From: an uncultured Bacteroidota bacterium
GTDB taxonomy: Bacteria > Bacteroidota > Bacteroidia > B-17B0 > Aurantibacillaceae
DNA length: 9,723 nucleotides
Direction of reading: 5' to 3'
NCBI GenBank assembly: GCA_937868675.1
Contig: CALMNJ010000458.1
Span: 1 to 9,723, forward strand
This document shows positions 6,701-9,723 of the stretch, in pieces (position 1 is the stretch's first letter; the number at the start of each line of letters is the position of its first letter). The notes beneath the pieces were generated by a model that was not told the DNA's origin, searched no databases, and worked only from the letters and a program-made list of their open reading frames with translations. A program made the translations under genes and the position numbers.

Positions 6701-9700
6701 CAAAATCCCAGCTATAACCGTAAATAACAGAAGGTGGGTTAATTGCCGATGTGCTGCTGAAGGAGGTAGAATTACCAAAACACATATTACCCGTTGTTGT
6801 AAAATTTACAACCGGCATTGGGTAAACCACCTGTGTTTTTGCGACCGTTGAAATACAGCCCATATTACTGGTAGCCGAAAGGCTTACCGTGTAATTGCCG
6901 CTGGCAGAGTAGGTATGAGGTGGCGGACTAAGAAGGGTGGAAAGTGAATTATCACCAAAATTCCAGGTATAGCTGTTAATGGAAGAAGGGCCCGGGCTCG
7001 GCACAATGGATGTGCTCGACGGGAAACTGAATGAAGCAGTCTGGCAATCAGGATTTACACTAAAGTTAAGTTGTGGTAGTGGAAATACTGATATGTTGTA
7101 GCTGGCAGTGTCGCTGCAATTGTGATTGGTGGTGGCAATCAGGCTAACCGAATACGTGCCGCTGCCGGGGAAACTAACGGTTCCCGGACTGACAACCGTA
7201 CTGGTGCCGGCGGTTCCGAAGTTCCATAAATAGCTGGTTATTGAACTTGAGCCAATGCTCGAAACGGTCGAGTTGTTAAGGTAGGTATAAGGGAGAGAAC
7301 AGTTGTTGGCAGTGGTGAAATTAAAAATTGAAGTCGGATTCGGAAACACGGTAATGGGCACCACAGTAGTTGAAGGGCAGTTTAGATTACTCACAATATT
7401 CAGGGTTATTACATAGTTGTTTGTTACGGAATAAAAATGCGTTGGATTCTGAAGCGTGGAGGTGTTTGCCGCACCCGAAGCCGGGTCTCCAAAATTCCAG
7501 TTATAGCTGGTAACGCTGCCGCTAACTGCCGCCGTTGTTACAGTAAAAATAGCATTCTCGCAGGATGCCGGCACACTGATGGTAACAGCCGGGTATGGAA
7601 AAATGGAAATGGCCTGAAACGCCGTGTCGGTACAACCCGAATTGGACATGCCTACCAGCCTTACCGTGTAATTGCCAATGCCCGGAAACGTATAGGTAAG
7701 GCTGGACGCCGAAGTGGTGCTGGTGTTGCTCCCTCCAAAATTCCATGTATAAGTAATGGGGGTTGAGGCCGCAGAGTTGTTTGTGAACGTGAAGTTTTGT
7801 GTACAGGCATTTACCGATGCCGTGCTGAATGCCACGCTTGGCGAAGGCGAAATGGAAAACACATTACTGGTAGTGGCCGAACAGCTGTGGTTTGTCATTG
7901 CGGTAAATGTTACCGAGTAAGTTCCCGGACCGTTATAAATATGGACTGGGTTCGCCTGTGTTGAGGTTCCGCCGTCACCAAAATCCCAGAAAAAAGTGCT
8001 CAAACTACCGGAGGCAACGGCTGTTGATGTGGCGGGTGTAAACGATGTGCCATTTATGTCGCAGAGCGGATTGGCTGAAAAACTGATGATGGGGGGCGGA
8101 AAAATACCCAGTGTTTGTGTGAGGGTGGAGGCGCAGCCCTGATTGCTTATCGCTGTCAGGGTAATCGTGTAATTGCCATTGGCAGTGTAACTATTTGTGG
8201 GGTTAACAGCGTTAGACGTGACCCCGTTGCCAAGGTTCCATGTATAGCCGGAAACACTACCCGGAGAAATGGTAGTATTGTTTGAGAACTGTATGATGGT
8301 GTTTATGCAGTTTGAAGGAGGGCTAAACGCAATATTTGGAAAAGGAAATATGGTTATTGGTGTAATTACCGAATCGGCACAGCCTTGACTGCTATATGCT
8401 TTTAATTTAACCTGGTAGGTTCCTGGTGTTGTGTAAATATGGCTTGTGTTCAATACCGTTGCTGTTCCACCATCGCCAAAACTCCATTTATAAGAGGTAA
8501 TGGATGCTCCTGAAATGGACGAGGAGGCATTGAAAGTATATTGCAAAGAGCATGGGCCTGTTGAAACGGGTGTAAATGAAAGCACAGGGGCAGGTCGGTT
8601 AATAAGCGTATGTGTAAATGTGGGCCCCGGACAACCCGGAATGAGTATTGTTGTGCAGGTGTAAACGCCGGCGGCAGATACAGAAATACATTGGTTTGGA
8701 TTATTTGAAACTCCCGGACCATTCCAAGTGGTGGTAGAAAAACCTACAGGCGCACACATTGATATTGGAATGTTCGGACATGTTGTGTCCGACACCGTGG
8801 TGGCAAAGTTTGTACACAATCCGTCAATATAGGCGTAGGCAAAGTGACCTGAAGGGCCACAGTCGTACACGGTAAAACGAAGCGTTACGTTTTGTCCAAT
8901 GTTGGGGGTGAGGTCAATCAGTACATTTGTCCAGTTCTTGTAGCTTACCGGCGAATTGTTGTTTGGTGCTCCCAGTGTGGAACTGGTGAGTCCAAACGTG
9001 TTGGTACCAGCCGAGGCCTGATAAAAGGTGCAGGGCACCGGATTGCCAAGCGTATCTACAATCTCACTTGTAAATCGAGGCTGCTGGTTTAAAGGATGTC
9101 CGCCATCGTTCAACACTAATGCATAACGGTAAGTAAAGTTGGCGTTGGCGGCGGTTACAAAAAATGTTTGTGAGATACGGTCGGCAATACCACCCACGGC
9201 AGTGCTTCCAAGTCTGAGCGAAAAATTACCTCCACCCGGATACACACATGGAAAACCGCCGTAGGGATCCGTTCCTGATGACATAATGGTTTGATCGCCG
9301 TTGGAATTCGGGCAGCAACCCGTGGCATTAAACAGGGGATTGTATCCCGTGCTTCGCACCCAACCCGACATGTTGCCCTGCTCAAAATCAATATTGGTAC
9401 AGGGGCCCGCGCTCACGGTTGCCTGATTAAATCCTTTTGCCCCCGATGGAGTATCGTGTACTTTCCACACAATATCTTTTTCATCTATCAGGACACCCGA
9501 TTGATGCTCTTCAAAAATGTGCCGTTGGGTTTCTATCAGTTCAGCGCGTTCTTTGGCGCTCATTTGCTTTTTATCAGCGAGGGCATTCCAATACGCAAGA
9601 TTGAAAAAAGGTGATTTCGTTGGATCATGAGTTTCGTTTTGCTGCGCCCTTATTGCACCAGCAAAAACTAAACACACTACAAACCAAAACAAGTAACAAT

Positions 9701-9707
9701 TCTTCAT
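3741..9707 (-). CDS. Giant PKD-repeat surface protein exported by the type IX secretion system (type B sorting domain)
   Basis: This is a 1,988-residue secreted protein. In order: a Sec signal peptide (1-21, cut before Gln22), a charged helical linker (about 22-100), an N-terminal beta-rich domain (about 101-299), a Cys-rich Ig-like segment (300-372), seventeen PKD repeats (373-1811), one degenerate repeat (1812-1895) and a CHU_C/gliding-type C-terminal sorting domain (1896-1988). PKD repeats are Ig-like beta-sandwiches used as spacers or for binding in surface adhesins and in enzymes; no catalytic domain is recognisable, so an adhesin or structural filament is the best guess. The sorting domain directs it through T9SS in the manner of SprB-type gliding adhesins. 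Serine, threonine, asparagine and glycine are abundant and lysine is scarce. No SprF/PorP-like partner is visible here; it may lie beyond the right edge or elsewhere. ATG 9707-9705 begins a good signal peptide; only 16 bases of upstream sequence are available, so its promoter is out of view. Confidence 0.92.
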   Translation of the reverse strand: MKNCYLFWFVVCLVFAGAIRAQQNETHDPTKSPFFNLAYWNALADKKQMSAKERAELIETQRHIFEEHQSGVLIDEKDIVWKVHDTPSGAKGFNQATVSAGPCTNIDFEQGNMSGWVRSTGYNPLFNATGCCPNSNGDQTIMSSGTDPYGGFPCVYPGGGNFSLRLGSTAVGGIADRISQTFFVTAANANFTYRYALVLNDGGHPLNQQPRFTSEIVDTLGNPVPCTFYQASAGTNTFGLTSSTLGAPNNNSPVSYKNWTNVLIDLTPNIGQNVTLRFTVYDCGPSGHFAYAYIDGLCTNFATTVSDTTCPNIPISMCAPVGFSTTTWNGPGVSNNPNQCISVSAAGVYTCTTILIPGCPGPTFTHTLINRPAPVLSFTPVSTGPCSLQYTFNASSSISGASITSYKWSFGDGGTATVLNTSHIYTTPGTYQVKLKAYSSQGCADSVITPITIFPFPNIAFSPPSNCINTIIQFSNNTTISPGSVSGYTWNLGNGVTSNAVNPTNSYTANGNYTITLTAISNQGCASTLTQTLGIFPPPIISFSANPLCDINGTSFTPATSTAVASGSLSTFFWDFGDGGTSTQANPVHIYNGPGTYSVTFTAMTNHSCSATTSNVFSISPSPSVAFSTASVNACTQNFTFTNNSAASTPITYTWNFGGSNTSTTSASSLTYTFPGIGNYTVRLVGMSNSGCTDTAFQAISIFPYPAVTISVPASCENAIFTVTTAAVSGSVTSYNWNFGDPASGAANTSTLQNPTHFYSVTNNYVITLNIVSNLNCPSTTVVPITVFPNPTSIFNFTTANNCSLPYTYLNNSTVSSIGSSSITSYLWNFGTAGTSTVVSPGTVSFPGSGTYSVSLIATTNHNCSDTASYNISVFPLPQLNFSVNPDCQTASFSFPSSTSIVPSPGPSSINSYTWNFGDNSLSTLLSPPPHTYSASGNYTVSLSATSNMGCISTVAKTQVVYPMPVVNFTTTGNMCFGNSTSFSSTSAINPPSVIYGYSWDFGDGATGSGQSPIHTYSTNGSYPVTFTVSSNNECSTILTKTVTIDPLPVISFSVPGVCLNAASQFSTTFSIPTGTVSSFNWNLGDGFNVSGQNPFHTYTLASTYVATLTATSNKGCVSSATNNVVVHPLPIPNFSAAPVCLGGNINFVNTSTISLGTITSYSWDFSDSGISALTSPSHNYTLHGTYVVTLTAQSNQNCMNSATAPVQVNPYPTSSLTTINSSCIFDQVSFNPNLSIAAGTVPSATINFGDGTITTYTNPLTLTVAHTYTAYNVNGYTLNIIATSNNNCTKTFTNVAIIYPKPFTNYTVSSFCHKSITSFTNLSVIPVGSITSHYWSFLPSALTSTTGNPQIQLPGPGVYSVSLTEFSYPEAGLTCSNTTVKQITINALPTPTFNAGTVCQGLGTSFSNLTPTLGITGWNWDFDNNGTIDNSVKNPTFVYPAAGHYTVMLIAKNNFNCFDTLRKQITVYSNPTALFSVNNVCLGNAVTFSNNSLPGSGSSLSYTWSANFYTFATIQNPSYTFTNSGIYQVELTAVSDLGCINKKNSSVVIYDLPVVNYTVNNPCLNSPATFTNLTSIATGSVVKWRWDFENDGTWDDSTNYHPSKLYPGSGPVICNLQAISNNQCVSVTSKTIVVRALPVADFRKSSSKPVCLNDEVKFTNLSTCSDGSITAYWWDFNNDAVQDNGEMNPTYSFSVTGLIPVKHSVMSQYGCTATKISNMYLNVKAVPFFTSDKQQGCPPLCVVFSNQSSIPSGSISNFAWDFGDATPTFTGIANPSHCFNPGSFAIKLTVTSDSGCVSSLNVPSFINTFPKPNAGFVVDPPQIDEDQPVIDVKSTASGASFLKYYISDGSTYNSSTFTHNFIKLDNKTKPMIVQIVKSSSGCSDTASTLLDIKPAFAIYVPNVFTPNGDGLNDFFQIKGFGITKLSVSIFDRWGKKIFTSNDINQPWDGMTPGGEEPIKEEVYVWKAQATDVFNKIHNLVGHVTVLR
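3744..4022 (-). other. T9SS type B C-terminal sorting domain (CHU_C/gliding type)
   Basis: Residues 1896-1988 carry the hallmark blocks of this domain: VPNVFTPNGDGLNDFF (1901-1916), IFDRWGKKIF (1930-1939), the WDG turn (1948-1950), EVYVWKA (1962-1968) and the final GHVTVLR. The family is known to target proteins to the type IX secretion machinery, usually with help from a PorP/SprF-like outer-membrane protein. It is complete, with the stop codon two residues after the conserved V-L. Confidence 0.95.
4023..4274 (-). other. Degenerate eighteenth PKD-like repeat
   Basis: Residues 1812-1895 keep the repeat length (84), the KPNAGFVVDPP opening and the SSSGCSDTAS ending. They have lost the W-x-F-G-D core, replaced by YYISDGS (1845-1851), and the first of the two repeat cysteines. 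It joins the array to the sorting domain. It is probably a diverged PKD fold rather than a linker. Confidence 0.65.
4275..8591 (-). repeat. Array of 17 tandem PKD repeats (82-90 residues each)
   Basis: Counting from the N-terminus, repeats start at residues 373, 456, 538, 622, 705, 790, 877, 964, 1048, 1130, 1212, 1302, 1389, 1471, 1553, 1638 and 1727, ending at 1811. Each follows one pattern: x-P-x-x-x-F, a Cys near position 12, a Ser/Thr/Gly-rich loop, W-x-F-G-D or a variant near position 35-40, N-P-x-H-x-Y, G-x-Y-x-V-x-L, then S-N-x-x-C near position 70 and a hydrophobic strand ending in Pro or Ala. Only repeats 1, 3, 8 and 11 keep an exact FGDG; the others read LGNG, FGGS, FGDP, FGTA, FGDN, LGDG, FSDS, FLPS, FDNN, ANFY, FEND, FNND and FGDA. 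Repeats are clearly diverged at the DNA level, so the array is old rather than a recent expansion. Confidence 0.93.
8592..8810 (-). other. Cys-rich Ig-like segment before the PKD array
   Basis: Residues 300-372 contain five cysteines (310, 318, 340, 351, 359) and the core TTTWNGPGVSNN (325-336), followed by an alternating hydrophobic stretch, ISVSAAGVYTCTT. The pattern of a Trp-containing loop followed by G-x-Y-x-C resembles the 'W-x-G-P ... G-x-Y' Ig-like segments that precede PKD arrays in other Bacteroidota surface proteins. It is shorter than a PKD repeat. Family assignment is by general resemblance. Confidence 0.5.
8811..9407 (-). other. N-terminal beta-rich (jelly-roll-like) domain
   Basis: Residues 101-299 start with CTNIDFEQGNMSGW (103-116) and end with NWTNVLIDLTPNIGQNVTLR (258-277), YDCGPSGHFAYAYIDGLC (281-298). 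Openings of the 'NFE-x-G-x-x-x-GW' type and endings with 'DL-x-x-x-x-G-x-x-V-x-L-R-F ... DC-x-x-x-GHF-x-YAYID' are familiar from MAM-like or carbohydrate-binding-like jelly-roll domains at the N-terminus of large Bacteroidota exoproteins. Eight cysteines, including a Cys-Cys pair at 131-132, suggest disulfides. A ligand cannot be named; binding of glycans or a host or prey surface is possible. Confidence 0.6.
9408..9644 (-). other. Charged helical linker after the signal peptide
   Basis: Residues 22-100 are unlike the rest of the protein: rich in Lys, Glu and Asp, with a likely helix from about 40 to 70 (YWNALADKKQ ... AKERAELIETQ ... EEHQSG). No known domain is recognised. It could be a propeptide, a periplasmic chaperone contact or an anchor for a partner. 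Confidence 0.5.
9645..9707 (-). other. Sec signal peptide of the giant protein
   Basis: Residues 1-21 are MKNC, a hydrophobic core YLFWFVVCLVFAGAI, then R-A. Cleavage after Ala21 would expose Gln22-Gln23, the common '..A|Q' ending of Bacteroidota signal peptides. There is no convincing lipobox, so the protein should not be a lipoprotein. Confidence 0.85.
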
Positions 9708-9723
9708 GCAAGCAACTAAAATT

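Noticed and set aside
7437..7766. A 109-codon plus-strand open frame inside the giant gene.
   Set aside because: Its sequence is basic and Arg/Gly-rich as expected for the complement of Ser/Thr/Asn-rich PKD codons. It is an antisense artefact.
4275..8591. The repeat array as a recent DNA-level tandem expansion or recombination hotspot.
   Set aside because: By eye the repeats share only short DNA motifs and differ in length (82-90 residues) and in core residues, so no long near-identical DNA repeats are present.
1..9723. A defence system, CRISPR array, prophage or transposon.
   Set aside because: No nuclease, helicase, transposase, integrase, reverse transcriptase, direct-repeat/spacer pattern or terminal inverted repeats were seen. 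The proteases are archaemetzincins with export signals, which does not fit a known defence module.

Overview
The window looks like chromosomal DNA of a member of the Bacteroidota. The strongest evidence is a 1,988-residue secreted protein built of PKD repeats and ending in a type B (CHU_C/gliding-type) sorting domain of the type IX secretion system, a system confined to that phylum and close relatives. A Bacteroidota-style promoter (TTTG, 17-base spacer, TAAATTTG) and the absence of clear Shine-Dalgarno sequences agree with this. Nothing in the sequence lets me name a genus.

Layout. Bases 1-177 (+) are the 3' end of a gene whose Cys-rich tail resembles that of cation diffusion facilitator transporters. 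After a promoter-bearing gap, bases 238-2901 (+) hold three closely spaced genes that could be one transcript: a PlsC-like acyltransferase and two tandem, paralogous archaemetzincin-type zinc proteases, both with export signals. These meet head-to-head at their 3' ends with a SAM-dependent methyltransferase on the minus strand (2912-3673). The rest, 3741-9707 (-), is a single giant gene: signal peptide, about 80-residue linker, N-terminal beta-rich domain, short Cys-rich Ig-like segment, 17 recognisable PKD repeats plus one degenerate repeat, and the T9SS sorting domain.

How the genes work together. The giant protein is predicted to pass the inner membrane by Sec, be exported by T9SS and end up on the cell surface or outside as an adhesin or structural filament. 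The two archaemetzincins are predicted to sit in the envelope (the first probably as a lipoprotein), which is unusual for a family best known from cytoplasmic members. The acyltransferase probably makes membrane lipids. I see no direct biochemical link between these parts beyond a shared envelope theme. No RNA gene, CRISPR array, insertion sequence, phage gene or attachment site was found, and no gene-free stretch exceeds about 70 bases.
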